The notes under the pieces are model-generated. The model had not been told where the DNA came from. It saw only the letters and a program-made list of their open reading frames with translations, and ran no database searches. DNA of 64,000 nucleotides, taken from positions 248,001-312,000 of the forward strand of contig NZ_JAQQPS010000004.1 in assembly GCF_036688685.1 (NCBI RefSeq), read 5' to 3'. The DNA comes from JALYUM01 sp036688685 (GTDB lineage Bacteria > Pseudomonadota > Gammaproteobacteria > Burkholderiales > Burkholderiaceae_D). This document shows positions 52,248-61,460 of this stretch, one piece after another. A program made the position numbers and the translations under genes. Numbering within the stretch: the first letter of the stretch is position 1; each line of letters starts with the position of its first letter.

Positions 52248-52505
52248 ATGCAAATCAACCTACGATTTTTCGCCAGCGTGCGCGAGCTGCTCGGCACCGC
52301 AAACGAAGCACTCACCGTCGCCGGCGATGTCACTACCGTTGGTGCCGTGCGCACCTTGCTGGCCGCGCGCGGCGGCGCCTGGGCCGAGGCACTGGGGGAG
52401 GGGCGCGCACTGCGCATGGCCTTCAACCAGGTGATGTGCCCGGCCACCACGCCGCTGCAGGAGGGCTGCGAAGTGGCCTTCTTCCCACCGGTGACCGGCG
52501 GCTAG
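52248..52505 (+). CDS. moaD: Molybdopterin synthase small subunit
   Basis: 85 residues, ubiquitin-like beta-grasp protein ending in the required Gly-Gly (PPVTGG), which is thiocarboxylated to carry sulfur for molybdopterin. The ATG at 52248 begins MQINLRFFASVREL as in the family. No moaE follows in the window, because the next gene is convergent and overlaps the last 4 bp. Confidence 0.94.
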   Translation: MQINLRFFASVRELLGTANEALTVAGDVTTVGAVRTLLAARGGAWAEALGEGRALRMAFNQVMCPATTPLQEGCEVAFFPPVTGG

Positions 52506-53371
52506 TCGAGCGCGCGCGCTACCCATCCTGCGATGCCGGGAAGGGTCTGAAAATCGGCCACCGAGCGACACGCAATGTGCGGATGGCGCGCCTGCAGCAT
52601 GCGCGCCAATGCAGCGCCGGGTCCAAGTTCCAGCGCCACCGTGATGCCAGCTTCCGAACACGCGTCCATGCACGCGCTCCATTCGATCGTCTCGGCCAGC
52701 TGGCGCGACAGCCGGTCGATGGCAACCTCACGGCGCAGCACCCGGCCCGCGTCGATACCCGCCAATACGGGGACCCGCGGCGCCGTCAATGTCGACTGTT
52801 CCAGCAGCGCGCCAAAAGGGGCGACGGCAGCCTGCATCAGCGCCGTGTGCGACGCCACGCCCACCGGCAGGCGTTGGATGCGTGCGCCAGGCCAACGGTC
52901 GGACATGGCGTCGAGCCGGGCCAGTACCCCCCCGACGATACAAGTGTCATGGCCCGTCACAATGGCCACCCCCGCACCCACCTGTCCGACGTCGACGCCG
53001 CTGACTGCAGCCAGGCCTTGCGCGACGCCGGCGGCGGCGGCATCCATCAATGCCGCGCGCGCGCGGGCAAGGCCCACCGCTTGTTCCAACGGCAGCGCAC
53101 CCGCAACGCCATACGCGGCGAGCTCGCCGACGCTGTAGCCGGTTATCAGCGCCGGCGCCGGCAACGTATCCCGCAGCGCCAGCCACATCGCCAGCGTGGC
53201 GGCCACGATGGCCGGCTGTGCCACGCGGTTGTCAAACAGCGCTTGTGGATCGTCCGGCAGCGCACAGTGTTCCAGAAAAGCGCGCGCGCCTGCGTGAGCG
53301 CGGGCCAGGTCGAACATGTGCGCGTGCTGGCCACCCTGGCCAGGACAGAGCAACAGCAGGCGCCCGCTCAC
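52502..53371 (-). CDS. mdcH: Malonate decarboxylase epsilon subunit (malonyl transferase)
   Basis: 289 residues, FabD-like acyltransferase that charges the malonate decarboxylase acyl carrier protein with malonyl. The nucleophile elbow is GYSVGELAAYG, the N-terminal loop LLCPGQGGQ, and the histidine is in VASHTALMQ. It is the last gene of the ten-gene transporter/decarboxylase operon. Its start overlaps the mdcB stop by 4 bp and its stop overlaps moaD by 4 bp on the other strand. Confidence 0.92.
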   Translation of the reverse strand: MSGRLLLLCPGQGGQHAHMFDLARAHAGARAFLEHCALPDDPQALFDNRVAQPAIVAATLAMWLALRDTLPAPALITGYSVGELAAYGVAGALPLEQAVGLARARAALMDAAAAGVAQGLAAVSGVDVGQVGAGVAIVTGHDTCIVGGVLARLDAMSDRWPGARIQRLPVGVASHTALMQAAVAPFGALLEQSTLTAPRVPVLAGIDAGRVLRREVAIDRLSRQLAETIEWSACMDACSEAGITVALELGPGAALARMLQARHPHIACRSVADFQTLPGIAGWVARALD

Positions 53372-54183
53372 GGCGCCCCGCGCGTGCAGGCGCTATGCAC
53401 GAAGCAGGTTGCGGCCAGCAGATCGGCCGCGCCACCGGGCGACAGGCGCGCGCCGATGAAGTTATGGTGCAGCGCGACGGCGCGCTCCATCCAGTCCGCC
53501 TGCGCGGTGCCGCCGGCATCGACGAATGCGCGCGCGCCTGCGCGGACCGTGCGCGCGCCCGCCAGGCCCCCGCGATGGACGACATTCGTGTCGTCGATCT
53601 GCGCCATCAGCGCGAACAGCGCATCCACACGGGCATGGCGCATGCTGCGACCGGCTGCCAGCGTGGCCTGCAGCGCAGGCACGCCGACGTCAAAGACGGA
53701 CGGCAAGCCGAGCGCGCCTTCTTCGCGGGCGCCACGGGCGCCGTGTGCGTGCCCGGCCAGCGCTTCACCCCAGCAGATCAGCAAGACGGCGCGCAAGGCC
53801 GCCGGTGTCATCTGCAAGCCCTGGCTTGATGCGCGCCCGACCGCGGCGCACAGCAAACCGAGGCTGAAGATGGCGCCGCGGTGGGTGTTGATGCCGCTGG
53901 TGGCAAGCATCATGCGCCGTTCGGCGTCGATGCCGAGTGTGCGCAGGCGGGCAAAAGGTGCATCGTCGCGGCCAGCCTGGAACACGTGGCCAAAATAATG
54001 CCGCAAGGTGAACAGACTGCGCATGAAGGTGGCGGCCTGCATGTCGCTGTGGCTGCCGTTGTCGACCAGCGATACAAGGCCCGGCTTCGGGTACAGCACC
54101 AGTTCCGCATACAGGCTGCCGACAGCGATGCGCGCGATGTCCGCCGCCAGCGCCGTGTCGACGGGCGTGTCCGTGCGCATCAT
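53368..54183 (-). CDS. mdcB: Triphosphoribosyl-dephospho-CoA synthase
   Basis: 271 residues, CitG-like enzyme that makes the prosthetic-group precursor for the MdcC acyl carrier protein from dephospho-CoA and ATP. CitG motifs are YPKPGLVSLVDNGSHSDM and INTHRGAIFSLG. The ATG at 54183 (a second ATG is next to it) overlaps the stop of mdcG as ATGA. The frame stays open further upstream through mdcG, but no start there is credible. Confidence 0.92.
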   Translation of the reverse strand: MMRTDTPVDTALAADIARIAVGSLYAELVLYPKPGLVSLVDNGSHSDMQAATFMRSLFTLRHYFGHVFQAGRDDAPFARLRTLGIDAERRMMLATSGINTHRGAIFSLGLLCAAVGRASSQGLQMTPAALRAVLLICWGEALAGHAHGARGAREEGALGLPSVFDVGVPALQATLAAGRSMRHARVDALFALMAQIDDTNVVHRGGLAGARTVRAGARAFVDAGGTAQADWMERAVALHHNFIGARLSPGGAADLLAATCFVHSACTRGAP

Positions 54184-54788
54184 GCTGGCAGCGAACTGAA
54201 AAGCTGGGCCGGATCGGCCAGGCGCACCGTGTGCAAGGATTTCACCAGCACGCGAGCATGGTCGCGCCGCGCCGCGATCCACTCCTTCCAGGCCACTGCG
54301 TCGCCCGACGGGAACACGATCTCGCCGTCCAGCGGCAGCACCTGCGCGTGTTCTTCCAGCAGCGCCACGGCGGCGGCAAACTCACTGCGAGTCGTGGGCC
54401 GCGCCAGCAGGTCGATGTCGGAACCGGCGCGCAGGTAGGGTAAACCGGTGATGCTGGCCATGGCGAGCGAGCCGTAGACGCGCACGTCGAGCGCTTCAGC
54501 GGCACGCTGCAGCGCCACCAGGCCAGCCAGCCACTGTGGTGGTGCAGCGGCGATGGCGTCCGCCAGCGTCAGCGGCGGCGCGCTGCGCGCGATGTGTCTT
54601 GCGTCGACGACCAGCGCCACGCGCTGGCGTTCCGGCAGCGGTATGCCGAGGCAGACGGCGTCGGCACCGACACCCGCGTCACGGCGCCGCACGATCGCGG
54701 GCCAGTCCTGTTTTCGCCATTCGGTCAGCGCCGGCGCGGTGTCCCAGCCGGCCGGCGTCAGCCAGACCAGGTCATGGCGCGAGAACAT
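54180..54788 (-). CDS. mdcG: Malonate decarboxylase holo-ACP synthase (phosphoribosyl-dephospho-CoA transferase)
   Basis: 202 residues. Transfers the prosthetic group onto the serine of MdcC. The nucleotidyltransferase-type motif YLRAGSDIDLLARP, with its acidic pair, is visible near residues 125-140, and RVYGSLAM precedes it. The ATG at 54788 begins MFSRHDLVWL, usual for the family, and overlaps the end of mdcE by 17 bp. Confidence 0.9.
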   Translation of the reverse strand: MFSRHDLVWLTPAGWDTAPALTEWRKQDWPAIVRRRDAGVGADAVCLGIPLPERQRVALVVDARHIARSAPPLTLADAIAAAPPQWLAGLVALQRAAEALDVRVYGSLAMASITGLPYLRAGSDIDLLARPTTRSEFAAAVALLEEHAQVLPLDGEIVFPSGDAVAWKEWIAARRDHARVLVKSLHTVRLADPAQLFSSLPA

Positions 54789-55488
54789 CTTGTCCCGCCA
54801 CGATCGCGTCGACCACGCGCTGCGCCAGACCGCGCCCGCCGCGCGCCAGGCCGAGCGCACTGCGCACGTCGCCGTAGCTGGTCAGCTGCAGCGCTTCCTC
54901 CAGGGCCACGCCGAGGTCGCCGCGCCAGATTGCCTGAATGCCGCCCATGCGCAGGTAGTTCTCCGGCCCCGGCGCAAACACCGGATTGTCGACAGCCAGT
55001 TCGGTCAGGCGTTCTTCCGGCACCTTGGTGATGCGTGCCATGGCCGGCAGGCCCATGACCCGGATGGTGGCATCCGGCAGAGCGTAGCAGGCATCTGCCA
55101 TCAGGCCGCTGGTAATGAAGCCGCCCGACAGCGCCTGATCGTACACCAGGGCCATGATGCGGTGCCCGCTGCGGCGCGCCAGTTCAACGCATTTGCCCAG
55201 GTGCGCCATATAGCCGTTGATACCCAACATTTCATCGCGGTGGCGCAGGCGCTGGCCTTGGGTGTCGACCAGGATCAGGATCGGCCGACCGGGATGTTCG
55301 CGCACTGTCTGTAAAATGAAGCGCGCCTGCGCCAGCGCGGTTTCGACGCCTATCGGGACATGGCCGGTGGTGCCGACCACGGCCACCGTCGCGCCTGCCG
55401 CCGTGCCTTCGCCAGTCAATACCTGGTGCGATTCCGTGATGTTTGCGCCTTGCGGGAACAGCGCTGCCGTCAGTGTTTGCCAGTCCAT
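54772..55488 (-). CDS. mdcE: Malonate decarboxylase gamma subunit
   Basis: 238 residues, crotonase-like carboxylase partner. With MdcD it releases CO2 from malonyl-MdcC. The segment YDQALSGGFITSGLMADACYALPDA is the family core. The ATG at 55488 shares its last base with the mdcD stop (TGATG), so expression is coupled. Confidence 0.92.
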   Translation of the reverse strand: MDWQTLTAALFPQGANITESHQVLTGEGTAAGATVAVVGTTGHVPIGVETALAQARFILQTVREHPGRPILILVDTQGQRLRHRDEMLGINGYMAHLGKCVELARRSGHRIMALVYDQALSGGFITSGLMADACYALPDATIRVMGLPAMARITKVPEERLTELAVDNPVFAPGPENYLRMGGIQAIWRGDLGVALEEALQLTSYGDVRSALGLARGGRGLAQRVVDAIVAGQDVLAP

Positions 55489-56384
55489 CAGCGTGCTCCC
55501 AGTCGTACCGCGTCGACACGTTCGACAAACACGTCCGCTTCCAGCAACGGCAGGTCTTCCGGATCGGTCACGCCGATCGCCCGCCACAGTTCCATTGGTT
55601 CGCGTACGTGGCCGAAGCGTTCGTACCGATCCGTCAATAAGGCCTGCTCCGCTTCGAGCGCGGCCAGGGTCAGCGGCACCGGCCTGGTGGATGCCGCATC
55701 GATCTGCGCCAGCGCCGCGGCGCGAAACGCGTCGACCGAATCGGCCACCAGCGCCTGCACCTCGCCAAGCAAATATCGATGCTTGCCGCCGGTGGTGCGC
55801 CACACCAGCGCCCGATCGCGCGCATCGAATTCCTCCACCCCGGACGCGGTCTCGATCACCTCGGGGCCGGACATGGCAAGCCGGCCTTCTTCCGACATGA
55901 CGATCGCATTCGTGCAGCGCGCCACGATGCCCATGCCGCCGAAGCAGCCATTCGATCCGCCGACCAAGGCGATGACCGGGATGCCGGCTGCGCGCACATC
56001 GAGCACGGCGCGCATCACTTCGGACACCGCAATCAGGCCGGCGTTCGCTTCATGCAGACGCACGCCGCCGGTTTCGAGCAGCAGCAGGACGGCAGCCGGC
56101 GCGTCGAGGATGGCGCGGCGCAGCATGCCGACCAGTTTGGCGCCGTGCACTTCGCCGACCGCGCCACCCATGAAGCCGCCTTCCTGCGCAGCGACGAACA
56201 CCTGGCGCCCGTCCAGCTGCGCGCGGCCGACCGCGACGCCATCGTCAAACGCCACCGGCGCGTTCAACTGGCCCAGGTGGGGGCTGACCACGCGCGCCGA
56301 GGGCGGCAAAAATTCCTGGAAACTGCCAGGGTCGAACAGGCGCTGCAGGCGTTCGCGCGCGGTCGCTTCGAGATAGCTGCTCAT
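55488..56384 (-). CDS. mdcD: Malonate decarboxylase beta subunit
   Basis: 298 residues, carboxyl-transferase-like subunit that pairs with MdcE for decarboxylation. The oxyanion region GGSNGCFGGMGI and the early FVAAQEGGFMGGAVGEVHG match the acetyl-CoA carboxylase-type fold. Its start overlaps the mdcC stop by 4 bp and it touches mdcE at one base. Confidence 0.93.
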   Translation of the reverse strand: MSSYLEATARERLQRLFDPGSFQEFLPPSARVVSPHLGQLNAPVAFDDGVAVGRAQLDGRQVFVAAQEGGFMGGAVGEVHGAKLVGMLRRAILDAPAAVLLLLETGGVRLHEANAGLIAVSEVMRAVLDVRAAGIPVIALVGGSNGCFGGMGIVARCTNAIVMSEEGRLAMSGPEVIETASGVEEFDARDRALVWRTTGGKHRYLLGEVQALVADSVDAFRAAALAQIDAASTRPVPLTLAALEAEQALLTDRYERFGHVREPMELWRAIGVTDPEDLPLLEADVFVERVDAVRLGAR

Positions 56385-56692
56385 CGCCCCTCCAGCATGG
56401 TTTCCACCGCCTGGTCCAGGCGCAGACTGACCACGGCGGGCGTCGCGCCCATGTCGTTGATCGCGATGCGAGTGTCCATTAACTGCCAGCGCGCCTGAAA
56501 GTCAGTCATGACCGCCTGCCAGATCGCGCCGAATCCCTCCGCCGCGGTGGCAACGGTGATGCTGCAGTCGCCGTTCAATGGCGCCGCTTCGATCAGCACC
56601 TCCAGGTTGCCGGAGCCGACCACGCCGACCACCTCGGCCTGGCGCACCAGCGGGCGCGTGCCGCCCTTGAAAACATACGTCAAATGTTCCAT
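56381..56692 (-). CDS. mdcC: Malonate decarboxylase acyl carrier protein (delta subunit)
   Basis: 103 residues. Carries the 2'-(5''-phosphoribosyl)-3'-dephospho-CoA group on a serine, here most likely S27 in VVGSGNLEVL. The ATG at 56692 begins MEHLTYVFKG; the frame is open upstream but that part is not family-like. It lies 10 bp after mdcA and overlaps mdcD by 4 bp. Confidence 0.93.
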   Translation of the reverse strand: MEHLTYVFKGGTRPLVRQAEVVGVVGSGNLEVLIEAAPLNGDCSITVATAAEGFGAIWQAVMTDFQARWQLMDTRIAINDMGATPAVVSLRLDQAVETMLEGR

Positions 56693-56702
56693 CGCTTTGA
56701 TC

Positions 56703-58358
56703 TCACCAGTTCCTGAAGCGCTTCGGCGGCGCATACAGGCCGCCCGACGCACGTACCAGGTCTTTCATGTTTTTTGCTGCCAGCAGGTCGCGCGTGGCCA
56801 GCCGCTTGTCGATGCCGAGGTCTTCGGCGCGCCGGATCACACCGCGCGCGCGCAGCGCTTCCACCATCGGCTTGTCGCGCGCCAGCCCCACCGGCGTGTA
56901 GCCGGCCACACCCCGGATCGCCTGTTCGCGCTCCTGCGGACTGCGGCACAGCAGCAGGTTGGCGATGCCTTCTTCGGTCAGGATGTGCGTCACGTCGTCG
57001 CCGTAGATCATCACGGGCGGGATGTCGAAGCCAGCCTGCTCGGCCAGTTCCCACGCATCGAGCTTGTCGACGAAGGCCGGCTGCATGTGCTCGCGGAAGG
57101 TCTCGACGATCTGCACCACCAGCTTCTGGCCGCGCGGGATCGTGTCGATGCCGGCGCGCGCTTCGCGCCCGGCTTTCAGCCATGCCGGACTGGCGTGGCG
57201 CCGCCCGCGGGCGTCGGCGCCCATGTTCGGCGCGCCGCCGAAGCCGGCAATGCGGCCCAGCGTCGCGGTCGATGAATTACCCTGCAAATCGATCTGCAGG
57301 GTCGAGCCGATGAACATGTCGCAGGCGTAGTGGCCAGCCGCCTGGCACATGGCGCGGTTGCTGCGCATACTGCCGTCGGGCCCCACCGAAAACACGTCGG
57401 GGCGCGCGCGGATATAGTCTTCCATGCCGAGCTCCGAGCCGAACGAATACACCGATTCGGCAAACCCTGCTTCGATGGCGGGAATCAGGGCCGGATGCGG
57501 ATTCAAGGCCCAGTGGCGCGCAATCTTGCCCTTCAAACCCAGCTGCGCCGCGTAGGTCGGCAGCAGCAGTTCGATGGCGGCCGTGTCGAAGCCGATGCCG
57601 TGGTTCAGGCGCTCGACCGCGTACTCGGCGTAGATGCCCTTGATGGCCATCATCGCCATCAGCACCTGGATGTCCGAGATTTGCGCCGGGTCGCGCGTGA
57701 ACAGCGGCTCGATGTAGTACGGCTGCGGCGACTGCACCACGAAATCGACCCAGTCACCCGGGATGTCCACGCGCGGCAGCGTGTCGACGATGTTGTTGAC
57801 CTGGACGATCACGATACCGTTTTTAAAAGCGGTCGCTTCGACGATGGCCGGCGTGTCTTCCGTGTTCGGGCCGGTGTACAGGTTGCCGTGACGGTCCGCC
57901 GCTTCGGCTGCCACCAGGCAGACGCGTGGCGGCAGGTCCATCATGTAGCGGCCGAACAGCTCGAGGTAGGTGTGAATGGCGCCGATGTGCAGCTGACCGG
58001 TGGACACCAGCTTGGCCACGCGCCCGGCTTGCGGCCCGCTGAACGAAAAGTCCAGTTTCGCGGCCACGCCGCGCTCGAACACGTCGAGGTGTTCGGGCAG
58101 GGCCAGCACCGACTGCAGCATGTGCAGGTCGTGGATCCGGGCCGGGTCGAGGTTGGCCAGCGCGCGCGCCAGAAAATCGGCTTGCTTCTGGTTGTTCCCT
58201 TCGAGGCAAACCCGGTCGCCGCTTTCGAGCGCAGCGTACAGCAGGTCGTCGACACGCCCGGCATCGACGACCTTGCCCTGCAAGCCGCTGCCAAGTAGCG
58301 CACCAACCCGGGCCAGGCGCGCGGCGCGGTTCACTTGCAGCGTGTTCCAGACTTTCAT
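56703..58358 (-). CDS. mdcA: Malonate decarboxylase alpha subunit (acetyl-S-ACP:malonate transferase)
   Basis: 551 residues. Swaps acetyl for malonyl on MdcC, giving acetate. It has the two-lobed CoA-transferase-like structure, with conserved stretches GNNQKQADFLARAL, NGIVIVQVNNIVD, GFDTAAIELLLP and MIYGDDVTHILTEEG. The length is normal. Its ATG overlaps the stop of dctM by one base (TAATG), joining transport and catabolism in a single message. Confidence 0.95.
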   Translation of the reverse strand: MKVWNTLQVNRAARLARVGALLGSGLQGKVVDAGRVDDLLYAALESGDRVCLEGNNQKQADFLARALANLDPARIHDLHMLQSVLALPEHLDVFERGVAAKLDFSFSGPQAGRVAKLVSTGQLHIGAIHTYLELFGRYMMDLPPRVCLVAAEAADRHGNLYTGPNTEDTPAIVEATAFKNGIVIVQVNNIVDTLPRVDIPGDWVDFVVQSPQPYYIEPLFTRDPAQISDIQVLMAMMAIKGIYAEYAVERLNHGIGFDTAAIELLLPTYAAQLGLKGKIARHWALNPHPALIPAIEAGFAESVYSFGSELGMEDYIRARPDVFSVGPDGSMRSNRAMCQAAGHYACDMFIGSTLQIDLQGNSSTATLGRIAGFGGAPNMGADARGRRHASPAWLKAGREARAGIDTIPRGQKLVVQIVETFREHMQPAFVDKLDAWELAEQAGFDIPPVMIYGDDVTHILTEEGIANLLLCRSPQEREQAIRGVAGYTPVGLARDKPMVEALRARGVIRRAEDLGIDKRLATRDLLAAKNMKDLVRASGGLYAPPKRFRNW

Positions 58359-59707
58359 TACTTGGCCCCCATCAGCATGTCCGGCAAGGCCGTCGCGATC
58401 GACGGGAACAGGCACAGCAGAATCACGGCGATGAACATCAACCCGACGAATGGCATCACGCCCCAGATAACGTCCTTGAGCGGGATGTCGGGCGCGATGT
58501 TTTTAATGACGAAGATGTTCAGTCCCACCGGCGGGTGGATCAGGCCCATCTCCATCACAATGGTCATGGCGATACCGAACCAGATCAGATCGAAACCAGC
58601 AGCCTTCAGCGGCGGCAGGATGATCGGCGCCGTCATCAGGATGATCGACACCGGCGGCAGGAAGAAGCCAAACACGATGACCATGCCAAGGATCACCGCC
58701 AGCAGCAGCCAGCGCGACAAATGCATGTCGACGACGAACTGCGCTGCCGACTGGCTGATGTGCAGGTAGCTCATCACGTACGAGTAGAACAGCGACATCC
58801 CGATGATCAGCAAGAGCATGGTCGACTCCTTGATCGTCGAAGACAGGATCGGCGCCAGATCTTTCGGGCGCCAGACGCCATATACGACGGCGATCAGCAC
58901 CAGCGCCAGCAGCGAGCCCAGGCCGGCCGTCTCGGATGGCGTGGCAAAGCCGCCGTACAGCGCAACCATCACGCCGATCAGCAGAATCAGGAAGGGCAGC
59001 ACGCGCGGCAGCATTTCGACTTTCTGGCCGAGCGTGAAGTGTTCAGTGTCGAGGTAAGCCGACTTGACGCCGCCTCCTTCATACACCGTTTTCGCCATTG
59101 CATACTCTTTGCGGGCGCGGTAGACGGCGTAGCCCGCAAACAGGCCGACCAGCAGCACGCCGGGGCCGATCCCGGCCAGGAACAGGCGTCCCAGCGATTG
59201 TTCGGCGGCCACCGCGTACAGGATCATGGTGATCGACGGCGGCAGCAGGATGCCGAGCGTGCCACCGGCGGCGATGATGCCGGCCGCGAAACCGGGAGAG
59301 TAGCCACGCTTGCGCATTTCGGGAATGCCGGCCGAGCCGATGGCCGAGCAGGTGGCGGGCGACGAACCGGCCATGGCTGCGAACAGGGCGCAGGCAAACA
59401 CGTTGGCGATGCCAAGACCGCCCGGCACCTTGTGCAGCCAGGCGTGGATGGCGCCATACAGATCGCGCCCAGCCGGCGACTTGCCGATGGCCGACCCTTT
59501 CAGGATGAACAGGGGAATCGACAGCAGCGTGATCGACGCCATCTCTTCATACACGTTCTGGGTGATCGTGTCGAGCGAGGTCGATGGCATGAAAAAGAAC
59601 ATGAAGCCGGTCGCCACGACGCCCAGGGCGAAGGCGATCGGCATCCCGGAAAACATGACAATCAGGGTGACGATCCCGTACAGGGCGCCTAAAGTAAGAT
59701 CGCTCAT
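58358..59707 (-). CDS. dctM: TRAP transporter large permease
   Basis: 449 residues, 12 or more hydrophobic segments, DctM family. Landmarks are GMPIAFALGVVATGF, AMAGSSPATCSAIGSAGIPEM and PPSITMILYAVAAEQSLG. It is the ion-driven channel of a TRAP system, and the fused mdc operon makes malonate the likely cargo. The ATG at 59707 overlaps the dctQ stop as ATGA. Confidence 0.95.
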   Translation of the reverse strand: MSDLTLGALYGIVTLIVMFSGMPIAFALGVVATGFMFFFMPSTSLDTITQNVYEEMASITLLSIPLFILKGSAIGKSPAGRDLYGAIHAWLHKVPGGLGIANVFACALFAAMAGSSPATCSAIGSAGIPEMRKRGYSPGFAAGIIAAGGTLGILLPPSITMILYAVAAEQSLGRLFLAGIGPGVLLVGLFAGYAVYRARKEYAMAKTVYEGGGVKSAYLDTEHFTLGQKVEMLPRVLPFLILLIGVMVALYGGFATPSETAGLGSLLALVLIAVVYGVWRPKDLAPILSSTIKESTMLLLIIGMSLFYSYVMSYLHISQSAAQFVVDMHLSRWLLLAVILGMVIVFGFFLPPVSIILMTAPIILPPLKAAGFDLIWFGIAMTIVMEMGLIHPPVGLNIFVIKNIAPDIPLKDVIWGVMPFVGLMFIAVILLCLFPSIATALPDMLMGAK

Positions 59708-60270
59708 GCCGGATTCCTCAAAGTACCACGCACGCCAACGAAGTGGGTAAGAACCTGCACCAGGATTTGCAGCGCCAGGATGCTCATCCCGGCCGCCATC
59801 ATCCCGTACGGTATCCACAAGGGCGGGCCGAAGGTCGACGAGGTGGTCTGGCCGTCGACCCAGGCTTCATGGAACAGCGACCAGGATTTCCAGGAGAAGA
59901 AGGCGCAGAAGGCGAACGAGATGACGTCCACCATGAACAGCCGCACCGCATTCACACGCGGCGACAGCAGGGAACTCAAGGCTTCGATACCGATATGACC
60001 GCGCTGTCCTTGCACCCAGGCCGTGCAGAAGAAGGTCACGCCGACCAGCAGAAACACGGAGGCTTCATCCTGCCAGTCGGTGGGCGACTTGAAAAAATAG
60101 CGCGACACCACCGAATACGTCAGGATCAGGGCGGTCAGGATCAGTGCCCCCATCGACAGACGCATGAGGAAGGTATTGAAGCGCGCCAGCGCGACCGTCA
60201 CGCCGGCCAGTGCCGCATTGTCGGGCAAGGCCAGCGACTTGGCTGGTTCGAGATCGAAGCCGTGGCTCAC
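59704..60270 (-). CDS. dctQ: TRAP transporter small permease
   Basis: 188 residues with four membrane segments (about 35-55, 72-90, 108-128, 150-172), DctQ family, containing the usual WQDEASVFLLVGVTFF. The start is a GTG at 60270 that overlaps the dctP stop as GTGA, so translation depends on dctP. The frame is open to 60363 but that would run deep into dctP. Confidence 0.9.
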   Translation of the reverse strand: MSHGFDLEPAKSLALPDNAALAGVTVALARFNTFLMRLSMGALILTALILTYSVVSRYFFKSPTDWQDEASVFLLVGVTFFCTAWVQGQRGHIGIEALSSLLSPRVNAVRLFMVDVISFAFCAFFSWKSWSLFHEAWVDGQTTSSTFGPPLWIPYGMMAAGMSILALQILVQVLTHFVGVRGTLRNPA

Positions 60271-61286
60271 AGCGTTTTCTCCGCCAGGGCGAGCAGCTTG
60301 GCGCAGCTTGGACTGCGGCCGGCGTAGTCTTTCCACGCGGTGGCGCGGGCGATGGTCTGCCACTTTTTCAGCGCGGCCGGGTTCAGGTCGACCACCTTGG
60401 CGTTGACCTTCTGATACACGGCAGCGACGGCGGCATCGTCTTCCTGCGCCGATTTGCGGGCGAAGGTTTCGAGTTCCGCGCCGACGGCCATGATGGCGGC
60501 CTGCTGGTCTTTCGGCAGCTTGTCGAAGATCGGTTTCGAGATCATCAAGGGTTCCAGCATGAACCAGTACGCGCCGGCGCGGCCGGTGGTCAGGGCTTTC
60601 GAGACTTCCTCGAGACGGAACGAAATGAGCGAAGTCGACGACGTCAGGGCCGCATCCATCGCGCCGGTTTGCATGGCGGCGTAGATTTCATTGGATGGCA
60701 GGTTGATGACGGCAGCGCCGGCTTCCTTGAGCATCAGGTCCATTTCACGCGAACCGCCACGCACCTTCAGGCCCTTGGCATCTTCCGGATCGACGATGGG
60801 CTTGGAGCGCGAGGCCACGCCACCGGCTTGCCAGATCCAGCTGACGATGATGATGCCTTTTTCAGCCAATATGCGGGCCAACTCTTTCCCCACTTCGGCG
60901 TTCTTCCAGCCGTAGCTCTGGTCGTAGGAGGTCACCAGGCCAGGCATCAGGCCGATGTTCACTTCGGGCACTTCACCGCCGGCGTAGGACAGCGGCACCA
61001 GCGACAGGTCGAGCGCACCCTTGCGCATACTGGAGAACTGGGCATTCGTCTTCATCAGCGAGGAGCCGGGATAGATCGAGAATTTCAGTGCGCCCTTGGT
61101 GCGTTTTTCAACTTCGGCGGCGAACATGCGGCACAGGCGGTCGCGGAAGTCGCCTTCTGCCATATTGCCGCCGGGGAATTGGTGCGAGATTTTGAGCGTG
61201 GTGCCTTGGGCCCAGGCGGACGCCTGGAGCCAGAGTGGGGTGGTCGCGAGTGCTTTCACCAAGGTCCTGCGTGTCATGACGGACAT
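60267..61286 (-). CDS. dctP: TRAP substrate-binding protein, likely malonate
   Basis: 339 residues with an export signal (RRTLVKALATTPLWLQAS, cut near AWAQ) and a DctP domain starting LKISHQFPGGNMAEGDFRDR. The arginine region DAKGLKVRGGSREMD would contact the substrate carboxylate. It starts at the ATG at 61286 with GGAG seven bases upstream; a TTG at 61298 is unlikely. First gene of the ten-gene operon. A second protein of the same length lies at 62251. Confidence 0.94.
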   Translation of the reverse strand: MSVMTRRTLVKALATTPLWLQASAWAQGTTLKISHQFPGGNMAEGDFRDRLCRMFAAEVEKRTKGALKFSIYPGSSLMKTNAQFSSMRKGALDLSLVPLSYAGGEVPEVNIGLMPGLVTSYDQSYGWKNAEVGKELARILAEKGIIIVSWIWQAGGVASRSKPIVDPEDAKGLKVRGGSREMDLMLKEAGAAVINLPSNEIYAAMQTGAMDAALTSSTSLISFRLEEVSKALTTGRAGAYWFMLEPLMISKPIFDKLPKDQQAAIMAVGAELETFARKSAQEDDAAVAAVYQKVNAKVVDLNPAALKKWQTIARATAWKDYAGRSPSCAKLLALAEKTL

Positions 61287-61365
61287 GTACGTCTCCAAGT
61301 AATTGTCAACCGAACTATCGGATATTCATCTAACGTCGAATCGTGCTGGTATGCATCGTCCGATT

Positions 61366-61377
61366 TTGTGTATACAA
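61366..61377. promoter_or_regulatory. Candidate GntR operator
   Basis: TTGTGTATACAA contains the exact palindrome TGTATACA. GntR/FCD regulators commonly bind TTGTATACAA-like sites. It lies in the gap between the divergent dctP and gntR genes. Confidence 0.5.
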
Positions 61378-61397
61378 GAATAAACTTTAAAAATACG

Positions 61398-61425
61398 TTG
61401 TCAAGCACTGAGCAGCTTTTATAAT
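61398..61425 (+). promoter_or_regulatory. Promoter of the GntR gene
   Basis: TTGTCA (61398-61403) and TATAAT (61420-61425) at 16-bp spacing, close to the sigma-70 consensus, 35 bp before the start codon. Confidence 0.65.
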
Positions 61426-61460
61426 GAAAAACTGTCTACCCGAGTTATGCAAAAACCAAG

